From contig DXLY01000002.1 of assembly GCA_019414465.1 (NCBI GenBank), forward strand, positions 11,748-61,939: a DNA stretch of 50,192 nt, given 5' to 3'. The position numbers and the translations under genes are program-made. Origin of the DNA: Collinsella sp. GTDB taxonomy: Bacteria; Actinomycetota; Coriobacteriia; Coriobacteriales; Coriobacteriaceae. Of this stretch, positions 1-8,330 are shown in pieces; the stretch's first letter is position 1, and each line of letters starts with the position of its first letter. The notes beneath the pieces were generated by a model. The model did not search any database and was not told the origin of the DNA. It saw only the letters and a program-made list of their open reading frames with translations.

Positions 1-820
1 TTGCTACCTGCAGAACGTCGTAGCCGAGCATCTCACATGCCGCCTGCACGTCGGGGCGCACGGGCACGGCATCCTCGTCGATCTCCATGGCAACGCCGCT
101 GGCCTGCGCAAACTCGTTGAGCGTCGAGGCCAGGCCACCGCGCGTGGGGTCGCGGAAGCAGCGTGTGTCGGGTGCTGCGGAAAGCACATCGGCAATCAGG
201 TGGTTGAGCGGCGCGGCGTCGCTTTCGATGGTGCTCGAAAACGCCAGACCCTCGCGTTGGCTCATGATAGCGATGCCGTGGTCGCCCAGTGTACCCGAGA
301 CCAGGATGACATCGCCGGGCTGGCAGTTTGCGCCGCTGAGCGCCACGCCCGCAGGCACCTCGCCCACGCCGGCGGTATTGATATAGACGCCGTCGGCCCC
401 GCCGCGCTCGACCACCTTGGTGTCGCCCGTGATTATGGACACGCCCGCCTCGTGCGCCGTCTCGGCCATCGTCTGCACAATCTGGCGGAGCTTATCCATG
501 GGATAGCCCTCTTCAAGGATAAAGCCGCACGACAGGTAGCGCACGTTGGCGCCCGAGGTCGCGACATCGTTAACGGTTCCGCACACGGCGAGGCGGCCGA
601 TGTTGCCACCGGGGAAGAACTGCGGCGAGACTACAAAGCTGTCGGTCGACATGGCGATGCGCCCGCTCGCGGGCAGCGCGGCGACGCCGGCATCGTTGCC
701 TTCGAGCAGCTCGGGCGAACCAAAGGCATCTAAAAAGACCTCATCGATGATGCGCTTCATCATCTGTCCGCCGGAGCCGTGGCCCAACAGGACGGTGCTA
801 TCGGTGATGCTATGGGACAT
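1..820 (-). CDS. hypE: HypE, hydrogenase maturation carbamoyl dehydratase (partial, C-terminus off window)
   Basis: About 273 N-terminal residues are visible, beginning MSHSITDSTVLLGHGSGG; the rest lies beyond the left edge. HypE is a PurM/AIR-synthetase-like enzyme. It takes the carbamoyl group loaded onto its C-terminal cysteine by HypF and dehydrates it to the cyanide ligand of the NiFe site; that C-terminal cysteine is not in the window. The glycine-rich GHGSGG start, MSTDSFVVSP, GDTKVVERG and the DPTRGGLA stretch fit the family's ATP-binding fold. The ATG at 820 has a GGAG about ten bases upstream. It is the last visible gene of a minus-strand hypF-hypC-hypD-hypE unit, 48 bases after hypD. 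Identification is firm from motifs and context. Confidence 0.95.
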   Translation of the reverse strand, partial: MSHSITDSTVLLGHGSGGQMMKRIIDEVFLDAFGSPELLEGNDAGVAALPASGRIAMSTDSFVVSPQFFPGGNIGRLAVCGTVNDVATSGANVRYLSCGFILEEGYPMDKLRQIVQTMAETAHEAGVSIITGDTKVVERGGADGVYINTAGVGEVPAGVALSGANCQPGDVILVSGTLGDHGIAIMSQREGLAFSSTIESDAAPLNHLIADVLSAAPDTRCFRDPTRGGLASTLNEFAQASGVAMEIDEDAVPVRPDVQAACEMLGYDVLQVA

Positions 821-868
821 ATCCAAAACTCCAATCGTGGGAGGTGTCAGTGCGCGGGGGCGTTCGGG

Positions 869-1981
869 CTAGACTCGGTAACGGTAGTACGCCGCGCAGC
901 TGCCTTCGGAACTCACCATGCACGGGCCGACGGGGTGCTCGGGCGTGCAGGTGCGGCCAAAGAGCGGGCAGCTGCTCGGCGTAATGGCTCCGCGCAGCAC
1001 GTCGCCGCAGCGGCATCCGCGCGGCTCAACCGTCGGCTCAACGGGCACGTCAAAGCGAACGCGGGCATCAAAGCGCGAGAACTCGGGGCGGATGGAAAGG
1101 CCCGAGTTGGCAATCGGCCCCAGCCCGCGCCACGTGGTGTCGCATGGCTCAAACACCTGCTCGACCAGCTGGCGCGCCACGGGGTTGCCGTCTGCGTTGA
1201 CGCCACGGCGGTAGGCGTTGTCAATCGCCGGCCTGTCCTCGACAACCATCTGGACCAGCATGCAGATGCCCTGCAGGATATCGACCGGTTCAAATCCCGT
1301 GACCACGCCCGGGGTATTGAATTCGTCGACCAAAAAGCTAAAGGGCGCCAAGCCCGTGATGGTGGCGACGTGTCCCGGCAGGATAAAGCCGTCGATGGCG
1401 GTCTCGGGGTCGTTAGCGATGGCGCGCAACGCCGGCGGCGTGGTCTTGTGGGCGCAATAGACCGAGAAGTTCAAAAGCCCGCGCGCTTCGGCCTCCAAGA
1501 TGGCGGCGGCGATGGTGGGCGTTGTGGTCTCAAAGCCCACGCCCATAAAAATAACCGGGCGATCGGGGTTTTGCTCGGCAATGTCGAGTGCATCGAGCGG
1601 GGAGTACACAATGCGAATGTCACGCCCTGCCGCCTTTTGTGCAGCGAGCGAGGTGGACGATCCGGGCACGCGCATCATGTCGCCAAAGGTGGTGATGATG
1701 GCGCCGTCTATGTTGGCGAGCGCGATTGCGTGGTCGATGTCGCGGTTGGCGGTGACGCAGACGGGGCAGCCCGGGCCGCTCAGCAGCTTGAGCCCGGTCG
1801 GCATAATGGAGCGAAAGCCATAGCGCCCGATGCTCACGGTATGCGTGCCGCAGACTTCCATAAGGTTGATGGTGCGGTCGCCGACAAGCTCATGAATGCG
1901 CTCGATGAGCTCGCGAGCCAGCTTGGGATCGCGGAATGCCGAGAAATCGATACCGGAGCGCGCCGGCTGCTCGGGCGCCAC
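869..1981 (-). CDS. hypD: HypD, hydrogenase Fe(CN)2CO cofactor assembly scaffold
   Basis: 370 residues, the usual HypD length. HypD is the Fe-S scaffold that, with HypC, holds the iron while CO and cyanide ligands are attached during NiFe-hydrogenase assembly. Visible signatures are CGTHT near residue 44, GPGCPVC, the FMGVGFETTTP motif, and a cysteine-rich C-terminus (CRCGD, then three more spaced cysteines) matching the [4Fe-4S] ligands. Translation starts at GTG 1981, which overlaps the TAG stop of hypC by one base (TAGTG), so the two are probably translationally coupled. That fits their products forming the HypCD complex. Confidence 0.97.
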   Translation of the reverse strand: MAPEQPARSGIDFSAFRDPKLARELIERIHELVGDRTINLMEVCGTHTVSIGRYGFRSIMPTGLKLLSGPGCPVCVTANRDIDHAIALANIDGAIITTFGDMMRVPGSSTSLAAQKAAGRDIRIVYSPLDALDIAEQNPDRPVIFMGVGFETTTPTIAAAILEAEARGLLNFSVYCAHKTTPPALRAIANDPETAIDGFILPGHVATITGLAPFSFLVDEFNTPGVVTGFEPVDILQGICMLVQMVVEDRPAIDNAYRRGVNADGNPVARQLVEQVFEPCDTTWRGLGPIANSGLSIRPEFSRFDARVRFDVPVEPTVEPRGCRCGDVLRGAITPSSCPLFGRTCTPEHPVGPCMVSSEGSCAAYYRYRV

Positions 1982-2241
1982 TAGTAAGCCTCCGCCGGGT
2001 TGGTGGTCAGCTGGTCTTCTTCGACCAGCTCGGACATGGCATTAACAAGCTCGAGCGTTTCCTGTGCTTCCTGCTCGTCGACAATCTGGATGCCAAAGCC
2101 GGCGTGTACGAGAATATAGTCGCCAACCTGCGCCGTCGGCACGAGTCGCAGCGACACGGGGCGCTCGATGCCCATCATGTCGACGGTGGCCTTGAGGTCG
2201 TCGTCGCGTTTGACTACTTTACCGGGAACGGCAAGGCACAT
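1981..2241 (-). CDS. hypC: HypC, hydrogenase assembly chaperone
   Basis: 86 residues starting MCLAVPGKV, the invariant HypC/HybG N-terminus in which Cys2 binds iron and HypD. The body (GIERPVSLRLVP, VGDYILVHAGFG) matches the small beta-barrel OB-like fold of the family. It delivers the Fe(CN)2CO moiety to the hydrogenase large subunit. The ATG at 2241 follows an AAGGGG ribosome-binding site by a few bases. It overlaps hypD by one base and lies about 130 bases downstream of hypF. Certain by signature. Confidence 0.97.
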   Translation of the reverse strand: MCLAVPGKVVKRDDDLKATVDMMGIERPVSLRLVPTAQVGDYILVHAGFGIQIVDEQEAQETLELVNAMSELVEEDQLTTNPAEAY

Positions 2242-2372
2242 ATTGTTCCCCTTTTATACGCTTTGCGCTGGACGGGCGCTCAATAATCCATCAGTTGATG
2301 GTAGCGCTCGCGGGCGCTGCGGGCAAACGCGCTACACCTGTGAGACGGCGGCTTGCGGGCTGGCCGAACAGC
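2242..2372. other. hypF-hypC intergenic spacer
   Basis: A gap of about 130 bases inside an otherwise tightly packed operon. No small coding region was convincing. It contains only a short palindrome (CCATCAGTTGATGG near 2289-2302) and the hypC ribosome-binding site. It may hold a minor promoter or mRNA-processing site, but nothing here proves it. Confidence 0.4.
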
Positions 2373-4844
2373 CTACTGCGATGCAACCTGCGCAAGACGA
2401 GCGCTTGCGACTGCCGCCTGACCGTAGGCGATGCAGCCGTCATTGACGGGTACGGTGTGGGGGACAAGGACAGTAAGGCCTGCGCTTTTGAGCTCGCGGG
2501 CGAGGAGCTGAAGCAGAAGTCGGTTCATGAAGACGCCGCCCGAGAGCGCGACGGTGTCGATGCCCTCGTGCACGCAGATATCGCTGGCGATGCGCGCCGA
2601 GGAGCGCGCGACGGAGACATGGAAATCGAGTGCGAGCCTGTCGGCGGGCGCTCCGGCTTCAATTCCTCCCAAAAGTGCCTCAAAGAGTGCTTTCTGGTCC
2701 AGAACATAGGGGCCGTCCAGCCACGATGGGCCAGATGCGAAATAGCCGGCGTTGTTGTCGGGAAAATGGGCGATTTCGTTGTCGAGCGCGCGCCAGGCGG
2801 CAGCCTCAAGCTCGATGGCGGGTTCGCCCTCGTAGGTTGCCTTGTCGCAGATGCCCAGAATTGCTGCCGCGGCATCAAAGAGACGCCCCATGCTGCTGGT
2901 ACGCGGGCTGTTGATGCCGCGCTCGATCATGGTGGCTGTCACGCTGCGCGTTTGCTCGTCGAGGCTGTCCAAAAGCCGAGCGGCACCTGGGTGCTCGAGC
3001 AGACCGAGCTCACTGAGCAGGGCAAAGGCGTTGCGGCGGGCGTCGCGCACGGAGGCCGCCCCGCCGGGGAGCGCCCAGGTGCGCAAATGCGCGGCGCGTT
3101 CAAAGCCGCCAAGGCTGGCAACAAGAAACTCGCCGCCCCAAATGGTCCCATCGGTGCCGGCGCCGGTGCCGTCAAAGGCGATGCCAAGGACGCGCGCGTC
3201 GGTTGTAAGCTGGCCCGCGGCGATGGCCTCGGCCATTACGCTCGCGATATGCGCATGATGGTGCTGCACCTCGACGAGCGGCAGATTGCATTTTCGCGCC
3301 TGCTCGCGCGCCCACTGGCCCGATAGATAGCTGGGGTGTACATCGCAGGCCAAGGCGGCGGGCGCCAAATCAAAGAGATCTTCCAAGCGCGTGCGCGCGG
3401 CGTTCCAGGCATCGAAGGTCCCGCCGTTTTCAACATCGCCGATATGCTGCGACACAAAACAGGGCGCCTCGCCGTTCGTCCCTTCACGTGTGAGCGCAAT
3501 CGTGGCCTTTTGTTGTGGCCCGCAGGCGAGCACGCAGGACGGAGCGCCGTCGAGCGCCGGCAACGGCAGCGGCTGGGGTGCATATCCCCGAGCGCGGCGC
3601 ACGGGCATAACGGCGCCGTCGACCACGCGCACCACGGAATCGTCATAGCGCGAGAGAATCGCGCGGTCGTTACCGAGCAACGCGTCGGCGATGCCGGCGG
3701 CAACGAGGTGTTCCCAGGCAAGGTCGTCGTCGGTCTCGATGGGTTCTTCGCTCAGGTTTCCGCTGGTCATGACGAGCGCGTGCATACCGCAGACTTCTGC
3801 CGCGGCAAGCAACAGATGTTGAAGCGGCGTATAGGGGAGCATGACGCCGAGCTTGGGCAGGTCGTGCGCGACAGATGGCGCGAGGGCGAGGATGTCGGGG
3901 GAACCGTCGTTGTCCTCGCTAACAGTGCGCCGGCGCAGCAGCACGATGGGGCGGATACTGCCAGCGAGCAGATCGCGTTCAGCATCATCGATATGACACA
4001 GGCGCTCGGTATCAGCAAGCCTACGTACCATGACGGCAAGTGGTTTGTTGCTGCGGCGTTTGCGACGGCGCAACTCGGCCACCGCCTGCTCGTTGGCAGC
4101 GTCACAGGCTAGATGGAATCCGCCCAGGCCCTTGATGGCGACGATGCCACCGCTGGCCAGCAGCTCAACGCAGCGCTCGATGATAGCGTCGCTGGCCTCG
4201 CGTGTGGTGCCGACGGCCGGTGTCGCGGACGAATTCCCGCACGCATTGCCGTTTACAGCCTCGCGCCACGTAATATGCGGCCCGCAATCAAAGCAGGCAT
4301 CGGGCTGCGCGTGAAAACGCCGGTCGAGTGGGTCGACATACTCCGCAGCGCACTTGGGACACATGGGAAAACAATCCATCGACGTGGCCGCTCGGTCATA
4401 AGGCAGCGATCGGATGATGGTAAAGCGTGGGCCGCAGTTAGTGCAGTTGATAAAGGGGTAGTGATAGCGTCGGTCGGCGGGATCGAACAACTCGCGCAGG
4501 CAATCGTCACAGGTGGCGATATCGGGCGAGACGAGCGTCGTGTGCGCGGTCTGGTCCTGCGACGCCACAATGTGAAAGCCCTGCTCATCGGCAGCGCTCC
4601 AGCCGCCAGGCTCCAAATCCGCAATATCGACTCGCTCAACGCGAGCTGCCGCAGGCGCATGCTCAGAAAGCGCGGCAACAAAAGCATCGAGCGCATCGGC
4701 CAAAGCGTGCGCCTCGATATGCACGCCGTCGCCCGCATTGAGCACCCATCCACAAATGCCATGTGCCATGGCCTCGCGATACACAAACGGTCGCATGCCA
4801 ACGCCCTGCACAATGCCCGTCACATGAATATGCGCATGCCGCAT
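2373..4844 (-). CDS. hypF: HypF, carbamoyltransferase for hydrogenase maturation
   Basis: 823 residues from the ATG at 4844 (MRHAHIHVTGIVQGVGMRP), chosen over an in-frame start nine codons upstream because GAGGGG sits seven bases before it. Domains in order are an acylphosphatase domain (1 to about 90), two C4 zinc fingers (CDDCLREL...CTNCG and CPKCA...CFDCG), a YrdC-like nucleotide-binding domain (KGLGGFHLACDA, TSGNLSEEPI) and a Kae1/TsaD-like C-terminal domain (HHHAHIA, DGTGAGTDGTIWGGEF, LSGGVFMN). HypF makes carbamoyl-adenylate from carbamoyl phosphate and passes it to the HypE cysteine. At 823 residues it is longer than the roughly 750 of E. coli HypF. First gene of the hyp operon. Confidence 0.96.
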   Translation of the reverse strand: MRHAHIHVTGIVQGVGMRPFVYREAMAHGICGWVLNAGDGVHIEAHALADALDAFVAALSEHAPAAARVERVDIADLEPGGWSAADEQGFHIVASQDQTAHTTLVSPDIATCDDCLRELFDPADRRYHYPFINCTNCGPRFTIIRSLPYDRAATSMDCFPMCPKCAAEYVDPLDRRFHAQPDACFDCGPHITWREAVNGNACGNSSATPAVGTTREASDAIIERCVELLASGGIVAIKGLGGFHLACDAANEQAVAELRRRKRRSNKPLAVMVRRLADTERLCHIDDAERDLLAGSIRPIVLLRRRTVSEDNDGSPDILALAPSVAHDLPKLGVMLPYTPLQHLLLAAAEVCGMHALVMTSGNLSEEPIETDDDLAWEHLVAAGIADALLGNDRAILSRYDDSVVRVVDGAVMPVRRARGYAPQPLPLPALDGAPSCVLACGPQQKATIALTREGTNGEAPCFVSQHIGDVENGGTFDAWNAARTRLEDLFDLAPAALACDVHPSYLSGQWAREQARKCNLPLVEVQHHHAHIASVMAEAIAAGQLTTDARVLGIAFDGTGAGTDGTIWGGEFLVASLGGFERAAHLRTWALPGGAASVRDARRNAFALLSELGLLEHPGAARLLDSLDEQTRSVTATMIERGINSPRTSSMGRLFDAAAAILGICDKATYEGEPAIELEAAAWRALDNEIAHFPDNNAGYFASGPSWLDGPYVLDQKALFEALLGGIEAGAPADRLALDFHVSVARSSARIASDICVHEGIDTVALSGGVFMNRLLLQLLARELKSAGLTVLVPHTVPVNDGCIAYGQAAVASARLAQVASQ

Positions 4845-4874
4845 GCGACACCCCTCATCAAAACCGACCAAAAA

Positions 4875-4931
4875 GGGACAGGTTTATTTTGGTAGGTAAA
4901 ACTTCTAAACCTGCCAAAACAAACCTGTCCC
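4875..4931 (-). terminator. Palindrome with 23-nt arms between nikR and hypF, acting as minus-strand terminator
   Basis: Arms at 4875-4897 and 4909-4931 match at 21 of 23 positions around an 11-nt loop. On the minus strand the two mismatches become G-U pairs and the hairpin is followed directly by TTTTT, so it can terminate transcription coming from nikR before hypF. The outer arm reads GGGACAGG, so on the opposite strand it carries CCTGTCCC, the core shared with other intergenic palindromes in this window (near 18625, 18735, 21425, 22295 and 23100). Confidence 0.8.
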
Positions 4932-4961
4932 TATTTGGCAGGTGCGCTGCGGGAAATCCCG

Positions 4962-5474
4962 CTACAGCCCCAGGCTCTGCTTGGTGGCGGCGCACGTGAG
5001 CTCGCCGTGCTTAACGCCGCGCAGGCCCAGCAGGCGGTCGGCTAGTTCGTAGACGCGCTCGCCGCGACCCTTGAGTGCCAGGATTTCCAAGCAGTTGTGG
5101 TGATCCAAATGCACGTGCATCGTCGATACGATCTCGTCGGTGTAGTCGTGCTGCACCTCGTCCAGGCGGCGCGTCAGATCGCCGGTGTGATGGTCGTAGA
5201 TCATGGTGAGCGACCCGATAACGTGCTCATCGGGCGTGCGCATCTGCTCTTTGGCGATCGAGGCGCGAATCAAATCGCGCACGGCCTCGGAGCGGTTGGC
5301 CACGTCGCCGCGGCGCGCGATCTGCTCGTCAAAACGGCGCAGCAGGTCGTCGGGTGCGGTAACCGAAAAACGGACCAGCTCGGAGCCGGAGCCACTACAG
5401 TGGCAGCCCGCGTCACCGTCCGCCCCGTGCGGATGCTCGTGCTCGTACTCGCAGCAGTGCTCGTGTTCGGCCAC
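4962..5474 (-). CDS. nikR: NikR, nickel-responsive ribbon-helix-helix regulator with a metal-rich N-terminal extension
   Basis: 170 residues. A ribbon-helix-helix DNA-binding domain covers about 32-72 (ELVRFSVTAPDDLLRRFDE, NRSEAVRDLIR). A C-terminal ACT-like domain carries the four nickel ligands expected from E. coli NikR: His109, His120, His122 and Cys128 in the HVHLDHHNCLEI region. NikR represses nickel uptake genes when nickel is bound. The first 30 residues are extra relative to E. coli NikR and rich in His and Cys (HEHCCEYEHEHPH, then CHC). The start is GTG 5474, one base after the TAA of the upstream small gene; no other start precedes the RHH domain. Its position beside hyp genes fits control of nickel supply for hydrogenase. 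Confidence 0.94.
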   Translation of the reverse strand: MAEHEHCCEYEHEHPHGADGDAGCHCSGSGSELVRFSVTAPDDLLRRFDEQIARRGDVANRSEAVRDLIRASIAKEQMRTPDEHVIGSLTMIYDHHTGDLTRRLDEVQHDYTDEIVSTMHVHLDHHNCLEILALKGRGERVYELADRLLGLRGVKHGELTCAATKQSLGL

Positions 5475-5475
5475 C

Positions 5476-5724
5476 TTACACCAGCTTCACGGAGCCGACG
5501 GAGTTGTGGTCGGCCTCGATGGCTTCCTCGTAGCCCTCGAGCGCGTCATGCGCCTCGTGGAGCGCGGCCATGGCGGCCTCGAGCTTGGCGCCGATGCGCT
5601 CCATGTCAAAATTCTCGGTCGCATGCAGCAGCTGATGGCTCCACTCGTGAGCGAGCTCGATGGTGTCGTCGACCTGCTTGACGCTCATGGCAAGCTGGCT
5701 CATGTTCATTCCAACATCATGCAT
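5476..5724 (-). CDS. Small helical protein of unknown function, coupled to nikR
   Basis: 82 residues, predicted almost wholly alpha-helical (QLAMSVKQVDDTIELAHEW, then a second amphipathic helix about 40-72), acidic, with five histidines. No family recognised. The ATG at 5724 is preceded by AAGGAGAT, a strong ribosome-binding site. The stop is one base from the nikR GTG, so it is the first gene of a two-gene unit. The shape suggests a helical hairpin that may dimerise. A metal-related role is only suggested by the neighbour. Confidence 0.75.
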   Translation of the reverse strand: MHDVGMNMSQLAMSVKQVDDTIELAHEWSHQLLHATENFDMERIGAKLEAAMAALHEAHDALEGYEEAIEADHNSVGSVKLV

Positions 5725-5796
5725 GGGAAATCTCCTTTTGTATGGGGCAGTTCAGTGGTTCAGATTTTACTACGCCCGCTCTGCGCGCAGCTGCAT

Positions 5797-5833
5797 AAGA
5801 AAACGGGTACGAGTCTGTGCGACCCGCACCCGT
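5797..5833 (-). terminator. Intrinsic terminator downstream of trxA
   Basis: A 13-bp stem (5803-5815 with 5821-5833, one mismatch and one G-U) and a 5-nt loop. It is followed on the minus strand by TTTTCTT. It lies 120 bases after the trxA stop, and no gene lies between them. Confidence 0.8.
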
Positions 5834-5955
5834 TCACTGGGGGCTGTTTGTGACTACCATACTATCCGTGGTTGCACTCGGTGCATTCAGAAGTCCGGCG
5901 AGCGGCGTAAAAGCGCTCATGGACGGCAGGCAGACGGCAACATGTAACAAGCGTA

Positions 5956-6276
5956 TTACAGATGCTTCTCCAGCAGCGCCTGCAGCCTCGCCTTGGGCAG
6001 AGCGCCAACCGAGCGGTCAATCTCCTCGCCGTTCTTAAACACAATCAGCGTGGGGATGCTCATGACGCCATACTTCATGGCCAGGTCCTGGTTGTCGTCG
6101 ACGTTGCATTTGGCAACGGCAAGCTTGCCCGCCAGCTCATCGGCAACCTCGTCAACGATGGGCGAGAGGGATCGACAGGGCCCGCACCACGGTGCCCAAA
6201 AATCGACCAGCACGGGCAGGCTGTCGTTAACGATGGAATCGAAGTTCTCGGGGGTAATCTGATTAATGTCAGCCAT
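5956..6276 (-). CDS. trxA: Thioredoxin
   Basis: 106 residues from the ATG at 6276, which has GGAGGT six bases upstream; an upstream in-frame extension of 28 codons lacks this and is unlike the family. The WCGPC active site is at residues 30-34 (redox Cys31 and Cys34), with the cis-proline in SIPTLIVF and the usual DFWAPW strand. It reduces protein disulfides in the cytoplasm with thioredoxin reductase, which is not in this window. Single gene, transcribed away from its neighbour at 6413 and ended by the hairpin at 5797-5833. Confidence 0.96.
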   Translation of the reverse strand: MADINQITPENFDSIVNDSLPVLVDFWAPWCGPCRSLSPIVDEVADELAGKLAVAKCNVDDNQDLAMKYGVMSIPTLIVFKNGEEIDRSVGALPKARLQALLEKHL

Positions 6277-6339
6277 GGCGACCTCCATAATGCGACGCGG
6301 CTCGGCCGCGTAAAACTCAGTACGACCGTGCTTATACCC

Positions 6340-6383
6340 AGCCGCCCGCAAAGCAACCACTCGCGGGCGGCTCTTTTATATAA
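6340..6383 (+). promoter_or_regulatory. Hairpin and -10 box between divergent trxA and the 6413 gene
   Basis: A 10-bp perfect stem (6340-6349 with 6363-6372, GCCGCCCGC core) is followed by CTTTTATATAAT. TATAAT at 6378-6383 is a good -10 for the rightward gene, whose ATG is 30 bases on; no clear -35 was seen. TATAAG on the minus strand near 6332-6337 may serve trxA. The stem could be a terminator or an operator between the two promoters. Confidence 0.5.
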
Positions 6384-6412
6384 TGGTGGGCACGCAAACG
6401 ATTGGAGAGCGC

Positions 6413-6988
6413 ATGCCCACGTCACAAAGCCAGAAAAAAGAAGCCATCGCCCAGGCGACCGAGCAGGAGCTCGCATCGCTCGCGGGTCGTGGCGTGCGTA
6501 TCGCGGGCAACGCGTGCTCGCCGATCGTGCTGGTCAAAGGCGATCTGGACGAGGCCGAGCGTTCGGGTGGCGAGCTTGCCGCCGGCCCGGATGGCGCGGC
6601 GTTGCGCAAGGCGCTTGGGGCCATCGGCTACGCTCCCGAGGATTTTTGCGTGCTGGCAAGCGTCGCCGGCGTGGGTGATGGGACGGTCGCGGTGGGCGAG
6701 ACTCTGCCGTGCGAGCTGTTCCGTGAGGCGCTTGAGGCTTTGGACCCCGAGGCGGTGCTGCTGCTCGACAACAACGCGGCTGACGCCATGCGCGAGACCT
6801 ACGCCGATATGCTCGTGGCGATCGATGACTTCGACACCGCCATGCTCAAGCCCGGCCTGGTCGCCCATGTGCAGGGCCGCCGCGTGCTCGCGCTCGATGG
6901 CTTTGAGGCGGCGCTGACCGACAAAGCGGCCAAGCAGCGCATGTGGGCCTACATCAAGCAGCTGACCCCGGCGGCCGCTCCGCTGTAG
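6413..6988 (+). CDS. Conserved-looking protein of unknown function
   Basis: 191 residues from the ATG at 6413 (MPTSQSQKKEA), preferred because GGAGAG lies just upstream and an earlier in-frame ATG at 6383 overlaps the -10 box. No signal peptide or membrane span. The segment GPDGAALRKALGAIGY, the LLLDNNAADAMRETYAD stretch and the alternation of hydrophobic strands with helices suggest a cytoplasmic alpha/beta protein. There is a faint resemblance to uracil-DNA glycosylase-like folds, too weak to assign. Monocistronic; it converges with the histidine kinase gene 64 bases downstream. Confidence 0.7.
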   Translation: MPTSQSQKKEAIAQATEQELASLAGRGVRIAGNACSPIVLVKGDLDEAERSGGELAAGPDGAALRKALGAIGYAPEDFCVLASVAGVGDGTVAVGETLPCELFREALEALDPEAVLLLDNNAADAMRETYADMLVAIDDFDTAMLKPGLVAHVQGRRVLALDGFEAALTDKAAKQRMWAYIKQLTPAAAPL

Positions 6989-7052
6989 CGGATTGGCGCC
7001 GGTGAGCGATTGCCTGGCGGGCAAGACACGCCGCGAGATCGGCGCCGCACTT

Positions 7053-8330
7053 CTACATCACAGCGCGCAGCTCAAACCGATCGCCGTTAATGCGGAACTG
7101 ACAGTTGCCGTTCATGCGCTCCACGGCAAGTTTGATGCTCTTGGTGCCAAAGCCGTGGCCCGCATGCCGGGTCACGGGCATGCCGTCGACCATGCGCGGC
7201 GCGCGGTCAAACGTGTTGGAAACTAACAGCAGCAGCTGGCCGTCCTCTAATCGCAGGTCAAAGTCGACGAATCGCTTTCCCTGGGGCGCGGCGCTCGCGG
7301 CGGTGATAGCGTTTTCCAAGGCATTTGAGAGCACGCTAAACAGGTCGGCGTCACCTACGTGGATGGTTTCGGGTACGGCGGCGCGCAGGTTGGCGGTAAT
7401 GCCGTTTCTATTGATATCCGAGTTAAATGACGAAAGCGCGATGTTTACGGTCTCGTTGGCGCAGAAGCGGCGTACGGCGGTGCGATCGCCGGCTTCGCAG
7501 AGTTCATCGATGCGTTTGAGCGCCTCGTCGGTGTGGCCCTCCTCAATTAAAGCGGCCAGGCCGCGTAGGAAGTGGCGCATATCGTGGCGAAGAATCGACA
7601 GCTCGCGCCCAGATTGACGCCAAGCCTCGAGCTCTTTGATGGCGGCGCTATCGCGGGTTTCGAGCATCCAGCGCTCTCGCTCGGCGGTTTCCTTTTCTTC
7701 GTATTCGCGCAGGTAAACGGCAAGAAACATAAGATAGAAGGCACAGAGCGCAAATGCCAAAAACTCAACCGTTACCACCGAGCCCGAGTGGAACAGCGTG
7801 GTGTAGACGTTGGTGGCATAGTCAAAGACGTAATAGACGAGCGGCAGGATTAAAAGGATGCCCAGCTCGGTGGTGCTTTTAATCGCCAAGCGTGGACCGA
7901 TGTCGCCGGCCCAATGCAACAGGACGGCAAAGACGGCGAGTGTGGTCGCGATGCGCGCCAGATAGTACGCGATCTGCGAATCGGTTGCGGCAAAGGCGGC
8001 GATGCCCATCCAATTGCTGAACTGGCAGCTCAGATAAGCACTCGTAATGCCGAGCGCGGCAAGCAGCGGGCTCAGGCGGTAGCGCGCACACAGGTAGACG
8101 ATAAGCGGCAGGTGCACGGCAAGTGGATAAACCTGTCGGGCAAATAGTTCGCCGCCAACGACATTGGCGATCGAAAAGGCAGCGCCGGTCACGATGCCGA
8201 CCAACACCAGTTCAAGCGCATGACGCCGGTTGATCTCGACACCGCACAGCGCCGCCGAGGCAAAGACGCCAAAGAGCAGCGTCGTGGCGTGGTGGATTGC
8301 CCAAAGGACCATTTCGACCGAGGAGACCAT
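7053..8330 (-). CDS. Sensor histidine kinase, GHKL/AgrC-type
   Basis: 425 residues. The first 210 residues form about six membrane segments with almost no extracellular loop. A short coiled linker follows (EYEEKETAERERWMLE), then the H-box LRHDMRHFLRGL with the likely phospho-acceptor His249. The ATPase has an N-box (SNALENAITAA) and a GHGFGTKSI glycine motif. This arrangement matches the AgrC/ComD-like kinases that sense peptides or membrane states and pair with LytTR regulators. The start ATG overlaps the stop of the preceding regulator (TGATG). No peptide-pheromone gene was found next to it, so the signal is unknown. Confidence 0.9.
   Translation of the reverse strand: MVSSVEMVLWAIHHATTLLFGVFASAALCGVEINRRHALELVLVGIVTGAAFSIANVVGGELFARQVYPLAVHLPLIVYLCARYRLSPLLAALGITSAYLSCQFSNWMGIAAFAATDSQIAYYLARIATTLAVFAVLLHWAGDIGPRLAIKSTTELGILLILPLVYYVFDYATNVYTTLFHSGSVVTVEFLAFALCAFYLMFLAVYLREYEEKETAERERWMLETRDSAAIKELEAWRQSGRELSILRHDMRHFLRGLAALIEEGHTDEALKRIDELCEAGDRTAVRRFCANETVNIALSSFNSDINRNGITANLRAAVPETIHVGDADLFSVLSNALENAITAASAAPQGKRFVDFDLRLEDGQLLLLVSNTFDRAPRMVDGMPVTRHAGHGFGTKSIKLAVERMNGNCQFRINGDRFELRAVM

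Noticed and set aside
1..5724. hypB within the hyp region
   Set aside because: No GTPase motif GxxGxGKT with a His-rich start was found here or beside hypA.
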